A stretch of DNA of 64,000 bases from Ruegeria arenilitoris (GCF_042675705.1 NZ_JBHTJJ010000006.1), one strand, 5' to 3'; shown: positions 1 through 9,254, numbered from the stretch's first letter. Notes: generated from the letters alone by a model not told the origin. Program-made: numbers and translations.

Positions 1-107
1 CCTCCGATGTGCAGGACAGTGAACTATCGGGGAACTTGCTTGTGGTGACATTGGGTCAGCAGACCTACGAAGTGCCGCAGACTGTAATCGTAGGAAACGG
101 GGAATAA
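1..107 (+). CDS. Unidentified protein, C-terminal end only
   Basis: Only the last 34 codons of this gene are inside the window; the frame is readable from base 3 and stops at TAA 105-107. The tail reads as alternating hydrophobic and polar residues (for example LLVVTLGQQTYEV) ending in VIVGNGE, which looks like beta-strand structure. Nothing in it identifies a family. It converges on the unknown secreted protein at 304-864. Confidence 0.5.
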   Translation, partial: SDVQDSELSGNLLVVTLGQQTYEVPQTVIVGNGE

Positions 108-303
108 CACGCCCGCAATGCGGCGAAGAGAAATATCCACCACCTGATCCTCGAACTCGCAAGCCGGCCCTGAAGGCGTTGCGTGCCGTTCCTCATGTCA
201 GTGGCAGACGTCCGCTGGTAAACAAGGCTGGAGGGAATTTGCGCCGCCTTTGTGGCGGGATTCCCGATCGTCATTGACGCCTGTGCCGTCAGCATTCCCT
301 TTC

Positions 304-864
304 CTATCCCAAGGTACTCAAGGCGTCGGCAAAGGCATGGATTGCCACGTCCCGGTTTTCAGTACCGTAGACGCGAAGTAGACCCAGTTCTGTAGCGCGT
401 TGAACCGTTAGTTCCCCATCGAGCAGAGCGGCATACACCGTATCCGGCAGCAGAACGGTCATTTCAGTCTCGGCCGCAGGGCGTGCATGGTATCGAGCGC
501 CGATTTGCGGGTCATTGATGCGCATCCATGCCCCGCTCTGGGTCAGCAGAACCGCGAGTTCCGGACCGCCCGACGTTGCGCGGGCAGTAAGCCGACGCAT
601 ATGTGCGATTGCCTTGTAACGAATGACGAAGAGGGTCGCATACCGTGCCGAGTTCTCCTTCGGCAACTCCTCTATTTGGCCCGCGTCGATCGCCGCTCGG
701 GTTGCAAGCGCAATTGGAATTGATCCTCTGTGATCAACGGAGAACCCACGGAGGTCCAGCGCTTCAAGGGAACAGGACGCAGCCGGCGCGGCAAACAGGC
801 TGGATGCGACGAAGAGCCCAAAAAACGCTCGGACCGACGCTGATTTCATCAAGTAAACAGTCAT
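304..864 (-). CDS. Secreted protein of unknown function
   Basis: A 186-residue protein with a signal peptide (basic MKSASVR, then a hydrophobic stretch ending near AAPAAS), so probably periplasmic. No family is recognised. The body is of mixed composition and has a single cysteine just after the signal region; the C-terminal part ends in an alpha-helical stretch. Three in-frame starts exist: ATG 885, which would overlap the upstream sulfatase gene; ATG 864, eight bases after that gene's stop; and ATG 849. I chose 864 because it follows the sulfatase stop directly, as expected for translational coupling. The pair is probably co-transcribed, which suggests a role near the sulfatase, but this is inference. 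Confidence 0.7.
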   Translation of the reverse strand: MTVYLMKSASVRAFFGLFVASSLFAAPAASCSLEALDLRGFSVDHRGSIPIALATRAAIDAGQIEELPKENSARYATLFVIRYKAIAHMRRLTARATSGGPELAVLLTQSGAWMRINDPQIGARYHARPAAETEMTVLLPDTVYAALLDGELTVQRATELGLLRVYGTENRDVAIHAFADALSTLG

Positions 865-871
865 GGCCGCG

Positions 872-2782
872 TTATCGCCCTGCAAGATTGATCGTTACCG
901 GGGCGAAGTCGAAATAGGATGCAAACGTGAAGATTGCGTCAGCATCACCTTCCACTGTCGCGGTACCATCTTCGATTGCATCCCGCAGCGTGGCTCTTCC
1001 CAATACGAAATCGTAGATGACCGTACTCGGAAGGGTCAACGTCACGTCGGCATCCTCGGGCACTTCGTCGTCGAACACGGCGACGCCATTTCGGATGGTG
1101 AAACCGTGCTCTTCGTCGCGATCGTTGATCACGAAACCGATGGAAACATCGCCCTCCGCCGCCTTTTCACCGTCAATCTTGACGCGAAGGTTTTCGAGGA
1201 TCGTCCCTATGCTGAATTGCTGGATAATCACAGGGTTCGCAAAATTGAACGCGCCGGACCGATCGAGGCTGCCGTCAAGTTCCGCAGCTCCGGAGAGCGC
1301 GAAGTTGCGGTAGTAGATGTTCGACTGATCGTAGCCCCAGGCGCGCATGGCATCGGCCTTGACCTGACGCGCCTCGACGTCGGACGGGTCTGCGCGAACT
1401 ACATGAGTCGTGATCTCCATGGCCCAGCCATAGTCCTCCGCCTCGATAGCCTGACGAGCGATGTCCAGCACCGCATCGCGCCCGCCCATTGCGGAGACAT
1501 AGAGTTTCGCACGCCGGTCAAATGCGGGCACGGCCAGTTCCGTGGCATCGCCGGAGTACCAGCCGAGATACCCATTGTAGACGTTACGCACCACGTGAGC
1601 GACGCTGCCGTAGAACTCCTGTAACCAAGGGTCGTTCGCGAGACTCTCAGGGAGCTGAATCAGGTCGACGAGTTCTTCGCGCGTTGCCCCCTTGTTCATG
1701 TGCCGGATGGACTGGTCATGAACATACTGGATCGCATCGCGGTAGTTGCGGATGCGCTCCGTAATGAACTCGTTCCCGACCCAGGACCGCATGTGCGAGT
1801 GGGTGTAGGCGTCGCTTTGCTCCGCATAGGAGAGCAGCCGGTCCACGCCCTTGTACCATTTGACAAGGTCGCGATACTTCGTGCCGCGTAGGGTGTAGAG
1901 ATTTGGAAACGTCTCGCCCTGAATTGTTTCCGATCCGTGTACCAACCGAAGGTCGGGGAAGTAGATGTCGATTTCGTCCTCAGCGTCCCCGTAGGCCTCA
2001 AAGAGAACCATCCTGACCCCAGACACCTCGACTTCGAGTTCGTCCTCGACGGTGTCGGTCGGGGCATAGAATGAAATCTCCCCGCCCGCAAATGTCGGCC
2101 CCAGCCCTGCATGGACCAGACCCTCGGCGTTCTGTCCGAGGTATGTCGCGCCGCCATAGGCCGTCCGCTCTGTCAGGATTTCGCCTACGACACTCGCATC
2201 GTTGGCGAGATATTCCATGAACTGGTGATGGGCGAACACGCGGACACGCCCGCTGTCGACGTCTTCCTGTGTGACCCCAAGGCCAGCCGACCCGAAGGAA
2301 TGATCCGGGTGGCGGTGTGAGTAGATGATCGCGGTGACAGGCAGGTCAATGTCGGTCGTGGCGCGAAAGTCCTCGATGATCCGCTGGGACGCGGCGTCGC
2401 TCTCGCCCGGATCGACCACGATGAGACCATCTTCACCGACAACAATGAGGGTCGAGGTGAGCTGCCAACCGGCCATCAAAAAAGCCCGGCCCTCGACCGG
2501 TTCATAGATCGTCTTTGCCATCTGCTGCGCGAAGCTCGTCATGCGAGGATTGATGGTATCGGCAGGTTCGGTAATCGCGAGGTTGTCGAACGTCGCCCGG
2601 ACCGGTGCAAGATTCTCAAGGATCGCCGGGTCCGCGTATGGCTCGACCTCCTTTGGCACGTTTCGGCTTGCCACCTCAGGGGTCAGTAAGGTTTCGTCGA
2701 AAGCCTGCGCTGCAGGCGCAAAAAAAACGACTGCGCATGTCACCAGCAGACAGCTCATCCGCGATCTTTTCTCAAACGCCAT
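872..2782 (-). CDS. Alkyl/aryl-sulfatase, metallo-beta-lactamase fold (SdsA/BDS1 type)
   Basis: Zn-dependent hydrolase expected to cleave sulfate from alkyl sulfate esters in the periplasm. A signal peptide (residues 1-27, ending AAQAF) is followed by the metallo-beta-lactamase domain with the binuclear metal motif H156-x-H158-x-D160-H161. A second conserved block of this sulfatase family is visible at 282-300 (HGSETIQGETFPNLYTLRG), with a histidine-rich stretch at 328-330. The middle third fits the dimerisation domain, and the last 120 or so residues fit the SCP2-like C-terminal domain. At 636 residues it is the usual length. The start ATG has an AAGGAGA ribosome site about 11 bases upstream. 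It leads a two-gene unit with the unknown secreted protein. Confidence 0.88.
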   Translation of the reverse strand: MAFEKRSRMSCLLVTCAVVFFAPAAQAFDETLLTPEVASRNVPKEVEPYADPAILENLAPVRATFDNLAITEPADTINPRMTSFAQQMAKTIYEPVEGRAFLMAGWQLTSTLIVVGEDGLIVVDPGESDAASQRIIEDFRATTDIDLPVTAIIYSHRHPDHSFGSAGLGVTQEDVDSGRVRVFAHHQFMEYLANDASVVGEILTERTAYGGATYLGQNAEGLVHAGLGPTFAGGEISFYAPTDTVEDELEVEVSGVRMVLFEAYGDAEDEIDIYFPDLRLVHGSETIQGETFPNLYTLRGTKYRDLVKWYKGVDRLLSYAEQSDAYTHSHMRSWVGNEFITERIRNYRDAIQYVHDQSIRHMNKGATREELVDLIQLPESLANDPWLQEFYGSVAHVVRNVYNGYLGWYSGDATELAVPAFDRRAKLYVSAMGGRDAVLDIARQAIEAEDYGWAMEITTHVVRADPSDVEARQVKADAMRAWGYDQSNIYYRNFALSGAAELDGSLDRSGAFNFANPVIIQQFSIGTILENLRVKIDGEKAAEGDVSIGFVINDRDEEHGFTIRNGVAVFDDEVPEDADVTLTLPSTVIYDFVLGRATLRDAIEDGTATVEGDADAIFTFASYFDFAPVTINLAGR

Positions 2783-3539
2783 CTACAAAATCTCCTTGTG
2801 TCACTGGATCGGGGGACCACGGACGTAGCCATTAATCCAGATGGTAGTCGCATCTCCGATTGCTAGCAACCTTGGTGGCTGCTGTGAAAATCCTCAGCGG
2901 GAAGACGCCTCATTGCGAGATCCGTAGCCTGTCTGCACTTTAATAAAACAGTCTGCGCGGGGCATCTCGCACCGTCTCGTCGGTGCATTCCCGCGGCTGG
3001 CTCAGATCTTTTCTACGAGGTGTAGCGACTTAGCACCGTGCCTTGGATCCAATCGCCGAGAGTGCGCGAGGCTCATATCACCTACTAAGCCTCGAACGGA
3101 GAGATGATTGAAACCAAAAGATTGCAGGAGTTATCCGAGCTTCCACACGTCAGAAAACGGAACGCCCTTGCCCTCGTTGTTCGGTAGCGGCTTGGAGCGC
3201 GATTTCATCTAACAGCGTCGCCGCCAACATCCGGTTACGACCAGCACCACAACTAACTTTAGCCAACACATATCAAACGCTTATTGAACCTCGAAACATC
3301 CCAACACGTGCGCCAGCAATAGAACCACCTCAACTTTGGGGCAGTTATAAGATTTTTGATCTGAAAAACGGTTCGATCTTTTTCAGGCTAGCATCAATTT
3401 GGCAACATTAGTATTGAGCACAAAAGTGCGTGGTAAAAAAGTCATAATGTCTGAGTTGAGAACTTTTCACCGTTGATTTGGTGGTTGACTTCATTGCGCA
3501 GACATTGGAGCACGATACCGCATCAGGAGGGTATATGCT
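2783..3539. other. 757-base intergenic region without a convincing gene
   Basis: No convincing protein gene is seen on either strand. A 27-codon frame at 3104-3187 (+) has a plausible GGAGAG ribosome site but resembles nothing and may be a remnant. Base composition drops towards the right, becoming AT-rich from about 3280. A dyad with perfect 8-base arms lies at 3361-3368 and 3379-3386, about 155 bases before the outer membrane protein start. The stretch must hold the promoters of two divergent genes. Confidence 0.5.
3361..3386. promoter_or_regulatory. Inverted repeat upstream of outer membrane protein gene
   Basis: Perfect 8-base arms (CTGAAAAA and TTTTTCAG) are separated by 10 bases. It could be an operator or a hairpin in the long leader of the 3540 gene. 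No T-run follows the right arm, which argues against a simple terminator on the plus strand. Confidence 0.35.
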
Positions 3540-4241
3540 ATGCTTTTTCCAAGATTGGCTTTACTGACGGTATCAACTTTGACAATAACAACAAGCGCGG
3601 CGCTTGCAGGCAGCAACCTACCCACGTCGCCTGATGCGCAGGTTGTTTCGTCTGCACCAGCGGTTTTCGATTGGAACGGCTTCTATGCAGGTGCTCAGTT
3701 CGGCTACCTCGACACCGATGTTGATTTGGACGTATCCCCTCAATTCACGGCCAGACCAGATGCCGATGGTGGCGAGCTTGGAATTTTTGCAGGGTACAAT
3801 TGGCAACCAGGCGGACCTTGGGTCTACGGCATAGAGGCCGAGTACAATAGTTCCAACGCAGACGGCTCTGACAGTCAGTCATTCGCTCCGATTGCCAATA
3901 TAGACTATGATGCCGAAATTAATTCGACCGCCGCCATTCGGGGGCGGGTCGGCTTTGCTGCGGATCGCACACTGCTTTACCTATCGGCTGGCTGGGCCTA
4001 TGTCGATTACGATGTTGAACAGAAAATTACCGGAATTGTTAACTCGACAGGTTCCGGAGGAGGTTCGGAAGGCGGCTGGACGCTCGGCGCGGGTTTGGAA
4101 TATGCATTTTCTGAACAATGGGTTGGGCGTGTAGATTATCGGTATTCAGACTTTGATGGTTCGACTTCACTCGATGGTACCAAGACAGATGTGGACTTGA
4201 GCTCACACCAAATCCGCTTCGGAATTGCGATGCGTTTTTGA
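3540..4241 (+). CDS. Outer membrane beta-barrel protein (Omp25/OmpA-like barrel)
   Basis: A 233-residue porin-like surface protein. The signal peptide (ending SAALAG) is followed by the family hallmark FDWNGFYAGAQFGY at about residues 43-56, a run of amphipathic beta strands, and a C-terminal strand ending in phenylalanine (IRFGIAMRF), the signal for barrel assembly in the outer membrane. This is the pattern of 8-strand opacity/Omp25-type barrels of alphaproteobacteria. ATG 3540 is preceded by AGGAGGG; an ATG at 3535 is in a frame that stops quickly. The gene and its upstream region are clearly less GC-rich than the neighbours, which may reflect horizontal acquisition. It seems monocistronic. 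Confidence 0.85.
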   Translation: MLFPRLALLTVSTLTITTSAALAGSNLPTSPDAQVVSSAPAVFDWNGFYAGAQFGYLDTDVDLDVSPQFTARPDADGGELGIFAGYNWQPGGPWVYGIEAEYNSSNADGSDSQSFAPIANIDYDAEINSTAAIRGRVGFAADRTLLYLSAGWAYVDYDVEQKITGIVNSTGSGGGSEGGWTLGAGLEYAFSEQWVGRVDYRYSDFDGSTSLDGTKTDVDLSSHQIRFGIAMRF

Positions 4242-4383
4242 GCTAGGCAAATATCGATCCAGTGCAGTGCAGACATGGCATCGTTAAGTTTGCAAAATAT
4301 CCTCAATCAACTCGTCAGAAAGCATTCTGGCCAAAATTTCCGATTGAGTGCTTAAGCTTGCAGGCACCCGGCGATCCCGCCAA

Positions 4384-6729
4384 CTAACGAACACTCGCAT
4401 AGCCTTCCAACTGCAAAATACGGTATTCATCACCCTCCACTACGATGAAAAGCGCCTCTCCGTTGAAATCGATGGCGTTCGAAGACGTCATGATCCGTGC
4501 GAATGCCTCTCCACGCGATGGCGCTGGACAGAGCGCCAGCGTCGCGGGGCCCGGGCTCATCGTCAGCATCGAATCCTCCAGCGTCCAGTCCCCGGTGACG
4601 CGGTTGCAATCAGCCTGCATCGTGTAGCCACCATCTTCGGAGAACGTGACTTCGTATCTCTCCGGAGCATCGATCTCGACCTCTTCGAGATCCGCCGTGG
4701 CGGCCATCGTCCACCTCCAAGGTGTGGATGTCAGTTTCAGGCGCGGATCGGACAACTCGGCGATCACGTCGAACGCGGCGTCCATCACCGGATCTTCGCC
4801 GTTGCGGACGGCAGCAAGGGTCTCCAGCGTCACGGGCACACGAACGTCGGGAATGACGCCGACGGCCTCCAGATTTGGCTCGCTCGAGTCAGGAAACGTC
4901 GTGCGCCCCGCAGTGTACTGGAACGTGATCCCCTCTGGCATCGCGATCCGATCAATGAACCCACCGGCCCCGAGAGAGGCGTGCTGGCCGACAACAACCG
5001 CGCGGTCGAGGCGTTGGAGATGCTGCGTGAAATACTCGCAAGCACTGGCACAGCCCTGGTCGATCAGAATGACCAACGGACCGGTGAACGCCAAATCTGG
5101 ACGCGGGGCATAGAGCGTTCGATCCGCCGCAAATTGCCTGACAAACCCGCCAGCATCCGTATCGTACGCATAAGTATCAAAGGGCTGTTCGGGCATGGGG
5201 TCATCTTCTGTGAAGAAGTAAGACGCCATCACCTGGTAGAGTTCGACCAGCCCGCCCCCGTTGCCGCGCAGGTCGAGGATCATGCCGGTACTTCCTGTCT
5301 CGGACTCGATCTGAAGCGCCTCTTCGAGCACGGCGATCTTCGACAGCATGTGGTCCGAGAAGTTGCGCCAGGAGACGATGGCGAGACCACCGACGGAGGA
5401 GAAATCGATCGGCATCGAGGACTTCGCCGGTTCTGACGGTTCAAAGGGCACCATGTAGTCACCAGCCGTCAGTTGGACGGTTTGAGCGTCCTGATCGCCC
5501 GGAGTGCGGAAGGTGAACGTTACGTCAGCTCCATCGGGAAACCTGAACAATCGCGGCGCCCTCAGATAGGGCTGCAATTCGTCGACGCCGGTCGCCTCGA
5601 TCAAAGGCAGTGTCGAGAGGTACTCGCCCACCGGCGTGCCGTTAACCTCGAGAATTTCGGTGCCTTCAGTCCAACCTGCATTTGAGGCCGGAGAGCCTTC
5701 GGCGACCCTGCTCACAATGATCATGTCGCCGGGCAGGATGCCCGCGTCAGGGTCGGAAACGACCAAGGCCTCCGCACCGATCCCGGCACCGAACCGAGAC
5801 AGTTCGGCGTCCTGCTTCGCCGAATTGATCGCCTCGTTCAGATACCCGGCAGTCGCAGAGGTATGCGTGTCCTCGAACGACAGTGCCATGTCATTGAGCG
5901 TTAGATAGAAGTCTCCGGCGGCATCGGCAGTCGCCGCAGCCTCCACATCGGGACGATAGGTCGAAGTGACAGCATCCCAATCGATGCCGCGAAACTCGGA
6001 ATAGGCGTACCGGGTACGCAGGTGGTCGATCAGCGCGTCGAATGCTTCGACATAGCCGAGGTCCGAGAAGTCGGGAGATGCTGCATCCTCAGCTTCGATC
6101 GTATGGATTTCCGGGTGCGGATCGAGGTCGATGATGACCTCGCCATCCTCATTCAATCTGGCAACTGACCAGCCCTGTGGCACGACTTGTTGCGGATCGT
6201 CCTCGGTGAACCATGCTCCATCTTCGCCCCACCCAGCCGAAAAGGGCTCCACGCCATCTTCGGAGAACAGCAGCAGTGTCCCGGTCTCGATAGCACCGGT
6301 CCTCTGGTCGAGCAGAATCGAGAACAGCCCGCCATACTGCTCGAGCTGCTCGAGATAGCTGTCGGAGGAGAGGTTCGGTGCGGAAACAAGGGTGAAGATG
6401 CCCAGCCCCGCACTGCCATCGCCGTTCAAATCCAAACGACCGCCCGGAGGAACGATGGGAAGGTCGATGCGGTATCTCCCCTCGCCCGCGAACAGCGGGT
6501 CGACAAACCGCCCGAGAACCTGGTTGTCGGCAGCCACGAAGCTGTCAAAGCGACCAGAAACGATGTCGGTGGCGTCCAGAAGAGCGACCGAAGGATTTGG
6601 CCAGTATTGCGGCTGAAAGATAAAGCTCTCAGAGGAGACGACGCCTTCGACCGAAATTGGCTCGGCATGGGCGACAACGCTGCTCGCGACAAAAAACGCT
6701 GTGAATGAAAGAACCTGCTTTCGTCCCAT
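4384..6729 (-). CDS. S41-family (C-terminal processing-like) serine peptidase, secreted
   Basis: A 781-residue secreted peptidase. Start ATG 6729 is preferred over ATG 6750 because GAGGAGA lies six bases before it and the signal peptide (GRKQVLSFTAFF to VVAHA) then begins properly. An N-terminal region of about 200 residues of no clear family precedes the tail-specific-protease part. A PDZ-like segment lies around residue 340 (EGSPASNAGWTEGTEILEVNG region), the strand-loop DLRGNGGG around 490, and the nucleophile serine in GCASACEY around 560, followed by GQHASLGAGGF. The last 100 residues form an extra domain with two cysteines. This architecture is typical of large S41 proteins that process or degrade envelope proteins. 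The substrate is unknown and the gene stands alone. Confidence 0.82.
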   Translation of the reverse strand: MGRKQVLSFTAFFVASSVVAHAEPISVEGVVSSESFIFQPQYWPNPSVALLDATDIVSGRFDSFVAADNQVLGRFVDPLFAGEGRYRIDLPIVPPGGRLDLNGDGSAGLGIFTLVSAPNLSSDSYLEQLEQYGGLFSILLDQRTGAIETGTLLLFSEDGVEPFSAGWGEDGAWFTEDDPQQVVPQGWSVARLNEDGEVIIDLDPHPEIHTIEAEDAASPDFSDLGYVEAFDALIDHLRTRYAYSEFRGIDWDAVTSTYRPDVEAAATADAAGDFYLTLNDMALSFEDTHTSATAGYLNEAINSAKQDAELSRFGAGIGAEALVVSDPDAGILPGDMIIVSRVAEGSPASNAGWTEGTEILEVNGTPVGEYLSTLPLIEATGVDELQPYLRAPRLFRFPDGADVTFTFRTPGDQDAQTVQLTAGDYMVPFEPSEPAKSSMPIDFSSVGGLAIVSWRNFSDHMLSKIAVLEEALQIESETGSTGMILDLRGNGGGLVELYQVMASYFFTEDDPMPEQPFDTYAYDTDAGGFVRQFAADRTLYAPRPDLAFTGPLVILIDQGCASACEYFTQHLQRLDRAVVVGQHASLGAGGFIDRIAMPEGITFQYTAGRTTFPDSSEPNLEAVGVIPDVRVPVTLETLAAVRNGEDPVMDAAFDVIAELSDPRLKLTSTPWRWTMAATADLEEVEIDAPERYEVTFSEDGGYTMQADCNRVTGDWTLEDSMLTMSPGPATLALCPAPSRGEAFARIMTSSNAIDFNGEALFIVVEGDEYRILQLEGYASVR

Positions 6730-6969
6730 CAATTTCTCCTCAATCTTCATCCCGTTCAGGCCTTGGGCCCAACATGATCTTCAAATTTGGCCGGTCGGGA
6801 CGCGATGAAAAGACACTTTTCATGATTGCATCGGCACTTCGACACCATGAGCCAGCTCTCAACTTGAGATCAGTCAGATCAGGCTGGGCATGGGCCGAAC
6901 GCTTTCGTAGAGAGCGACCTACCCGCTCAATTGAACTGCCATTTCATCGCCACCTGATCGCTGAGCGCT

Positions 6970-7473
6970 CTACGGCGATGCAACAACGCCCACAGGCAAC
7001 TCGCCGTCACAGATGAAGGCGCCCTTTCCTGAAGTTCCCTCGATCTCGAAAGCGTCCTCCCCAGGTACGAAGATCATGAAGAGGGCAATCGCATCATAAA
7101 CGACTTCCCCACCTGGTAGGTCCAATTCTTTCCGCAACTGCAGCGTGTTCGTCGTGATCGAGTTGCCCGAAGCAGCTACGTTGGCTGTGCAAAGTCCATC
7201 AACACATGACCAGACGTTGTCCTCGATGATGTCTTCTTCACCAAGAAAGATCGCGATGCCATCAGCATCTGCAGCGTCTCGCGCAGCAATTCGCAGGGGT
7301 TCTACATTCAGATCGTCGGCCGCTCCAGTTTCACTCCAAGCCATCGCACCGATGCATTGAACAACGGAACCACCAAACAGCGCCTCCAGTGCCTCACTCG
7401 CGCTTGCGATTGAAGGAACAAATGAGGCTGCCAAAAGCCACGCTGCAGCTATTGGGTGTGTCAAATTGTTCAT
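6970..7473 (-). CDS. Small secreted protein of unknown function
   Basis: A 167-residue protein with a clear signal peptide (NNLTHPIAAAWLLAA to SIASA). The mature part has four cysteines (VVQCIG, VWSCVDGLC and AFICDG), so one or two disulfides are likely in the periplasm. It is rich in acidic residues. I do not recognise a family. It is the first of a run of small envelope genes (6970-9893) on both strands. Confidence 0.65.
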   Translation of the reverse strand: MNNLTHPIAAAWLLAASFVPSIASASEALEALFGGSVVQCIGAMAWSETGAADDLNVEPLRIAARDAADADGIAIFLGEEDIIEDNVWSCVDGLCTANVAASGNSITTNTLQLRKELDLPGGEVVYDAIALFMIFVPGEDAFEIEGTSGKGAFICDGELPVGVVASP

Positions 7474-7645
7474 CCTACGTCACTTTCACGTGCATGTATC
7501 GAGGCCAAAAAAAGCGAACCGATCAGAGCAATGAGTTGAGAATCATCAGATGATCTGAACGACATGAAGCCAAGTTTTTTCCGGCCTCGACAACACTTGG
7601 TCTTTGCGATCCAAGTCAACGTCGGAGCTGGATGCCGTTGTTGCG

Positions 7646-7810
7646 TCAGTTGCACGCCGGGTAGTTGGCGCGATCTGCTTCCGTCACATCCACAGGGCAT
7701 TCGGTCGCGCGATTTGCTTCCGAGATATCCGCCTCTGTCGTAAAGGATTGCTCTTCGACACATCCCGCCAGGGCAGCGAGGATGACGGAAACAGCAAGGG
7801 CATTCTTCAT
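7646..7810 (-). CDS. 54-residue lipoprotein
   Basis: A very short gene that size filters would miss. ATG 7810 is preceded by AGGAAAG at good spacing. The protein starts MKNALAVSVILAALAGC, a compact signal peptide with lipobox LAGC at residues 14-17, so it should be lipid-anchored after cleavage. The remaining 37 residues contain two related segments (TEADISEANRATECP and TEADRANYPAC), each ending near a cysteine, which suggests an internal duplication and a disulfide. No family is recognised. It lies on the same strand as, and just downstream of, the next small lipoprotein gene. Confidence 0.6.
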   Translation of the reverse strand: MKNALAVSVILAALAGCVEEQSFTTEADISEANRATECPVDVTEADRANYPACN

Positions 7811-7857
7811 GGTCTTTCCTTTGATTCTGATCAGTGTCTTCGTTCCATCCGGGTGAC

Positions 7858-8154
7858 TCAGCAGTCGCCCGGCGGAAGCATGGTTACATCGGAATAGCGG
7901 CCATCGGACGTGGTGATGCGTGCACAGGCGCCAGTGCTTCGGTTGAACCAGAAAGCCGTCAGGCCTTCCGTACGAATGAGTTCGTATCCAAGGTTCTGAA
8001 TTCCCATTTCTGCCTGACCGGCACGGGCACCCTCAAATGCAGACAGGTCGCTGCTGCTACCGACGGAGGGTTGACCAACAGTCGGTCCATCTTCCGCGCA
8101 AGCGGCGAGCAACAAAACAATGGCAGTAGCCGTAAGCCTGGTTGAAAGCGTCAT
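7858..8154 (-). CDS. Small lipoprotein, conserved hypothetical
   Basis: A 98-residue protein with lipobox LLAAC at residues 15-19 and a ribosome site AAGGACG before ATG 8154. The C-terminal half (from about residue 50) has the look of a small conserved domain: GIQNLGYEL, then TAFWFNRSTGACARI, a glycine-containing turn, and a final PPGDC. The two late cysteines probably pair. The function is unknown. It is transcribed towards the 54-residue lipoprotein and may share its transcript. Confidence 0.7.
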   Translation of the reverse strand: MTLSTRLTATAIVLLLAACAEDGPTVGQPSVGSSSDLSAFEGARAGQAEMGIQNLGYELIRTEGLTAFWFNRSTGACARITTSDGRYSDVTMLPPGDC

Positions 8155-8281
8155 CGTGTCGTCCTTTTGTCTTTCTCACAAAGCGTAACGATTACGTCCG
8201 GTTGCGCAACCCTTAACTCACTGCTTGTTCAAGGCAGAACTGGTCGCTAGGCTACGGGGCCTAACACCCAGGGAGGAGTAT

Positions 8282-8890
8282 ATGTCGTTCAAGAAGCTCA
8301 CCGCTGCAGCAGTCGCTGCGTTGTTCATTGCGTCCCCCGTCCTTGCTGCCGAGCAGGATGCCATCGACGGATGTATCGACCAATTGAGGGTGGTCGGTGG
8401 GCCGGATGGTCAGTCCGGCGAAGTGCTGAGTTCGGAATTTTCAGAAGCAGCGACCTTGGTGATGTTGCGCGACCTCGGCGGCACGACCTGGCGCTGCCTT
8501 GCCTATTCCGACGGGACTGTTGAGGAACTGAGCGTCGCGAACGCTGCCGATGATGGCGGGGGAGCCATGGCAGGGGCATCCGATCGTGTGCGCGTCAGTT
8601 TCGACGCAGGTACGACCGGGACCGAGCTAAGCGATACGCTGGCGCCAGGCGCTTCGCGACAATACATTATCGGTGCTGCCGCCGAGCAGGACCTGTACAC
8701 CCGCGTCGCTGCAGACGGGCCGACGCTGGATTATCAGATCTTTAACCCGGATGGCTCATTCCTGTTGGAGCGCACCGGCGGCGATCTGGAATATCGGGGC
8801 GAGCTTTGGCAGTCCGGCGACCACGTGATCGAAGTTATCAATCGGACCGGGTCAGAGCAGAGCTACAACCTGATCATCGGCATCGAATGA
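8282..8890 (+). CDS. Secreted protein with duplicated cysteine module and C-terminal beta domain
   Basis: A 202-residue secreted protein. The start is ATG 8282, right after GGAGGAG; the frame extends further left but without a ribosome site. After the signal peptide (to VLAA) comes a module at about residues 28-80 with pattern C..L, LSSEFSEAATLV, W-R-C and YSDGT. The same module makes up the next gene's product. The C-terminal 100 residues resemble a beta-sandwich of the pre-peptidase type (tyrosine- and glycine-rich, ending YNLIIGIE), often found on extracellular proteins. The function is unknown. It is followed after 27 bases by its lipoprotein relative, so the two are probably one operon. 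Confidence 0.72.
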   Translation: MSFKKLTAAAVAALFIASPVLAAEQDAIDGCIDQLRVVGGPDGQSGEVLSSEFSEAATLVMLRDLGGTTWRCLAYSDGTVEELSVANAADDGGGAMAGASDRVRVSFDAGTTGTELSDTLAPGASRQYIIGAAAEQDLYTRVAADGPTLDYQIFNPDGSFLLERTGGDLEYRGELWQSGDHVIEVINRTGSEQSYNLIIGIE

Positions 8891-8917
8891 CCGCTTTCTG
8901 AACAAAGGACCTTTGAA

Positions 8918-9229
8918 ATGAACAGCACATACAAAGCAGCAGCCGGCATCTTGGCGATTTTGGCACTGTCGGCTTGCGTCGAAGGCACTGGAAGTTCCTC
9001 CGGCGGATCCTCCAGCAGCATGCCGACGGCAGCAGAGCAGGCATGCCTCAGAGACGTGACACGTACAACGAACAATGGCGACGTCGTGCTTTTGTCATCC
9101 GAGTTTTCGCAAGCTGGAACCCAGGTCATTGTCGGTGTTGGCGAGCAACGCGCGCGCTGGAGCTGCATTGGCTACAGCGACGGGACAACGGCGGACATTA
9201 CGTCTCTGACGAACGAAGGCACGCTATAG
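8918..9229 (+). CDS. Lipoprotein sharing a module with the preceding secreted protein
   Basis: A 103-residue lipoprotein with lipobox ALSAC at about residues 16-20 and a serine/glycine linker. The module that follows has C-L-R-D-V, LLSSEFSQAGTQVIV, W-S-C and YSDGTTAD. It aligns by eye with residues 28-80 of the upstream protein, so the two genes look like products of a local duplication with different C-terminal parts. An AAAGGA ribosome site precedes the ATG. The function is not known. Confidence 0.7.
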   Translation: MNSTYKAAAGILAILALSACVEGTGSSSGGSSSSMPTAAEQACLRDVTRTTNNGDVVLLSSEFSQAGTQVIVGVGEQRARWSCIGYSDGTTADITSLTNEGTL

Positions 9230-9254
9230 TTCGGAAGTCTACAGCGAAATCGCC

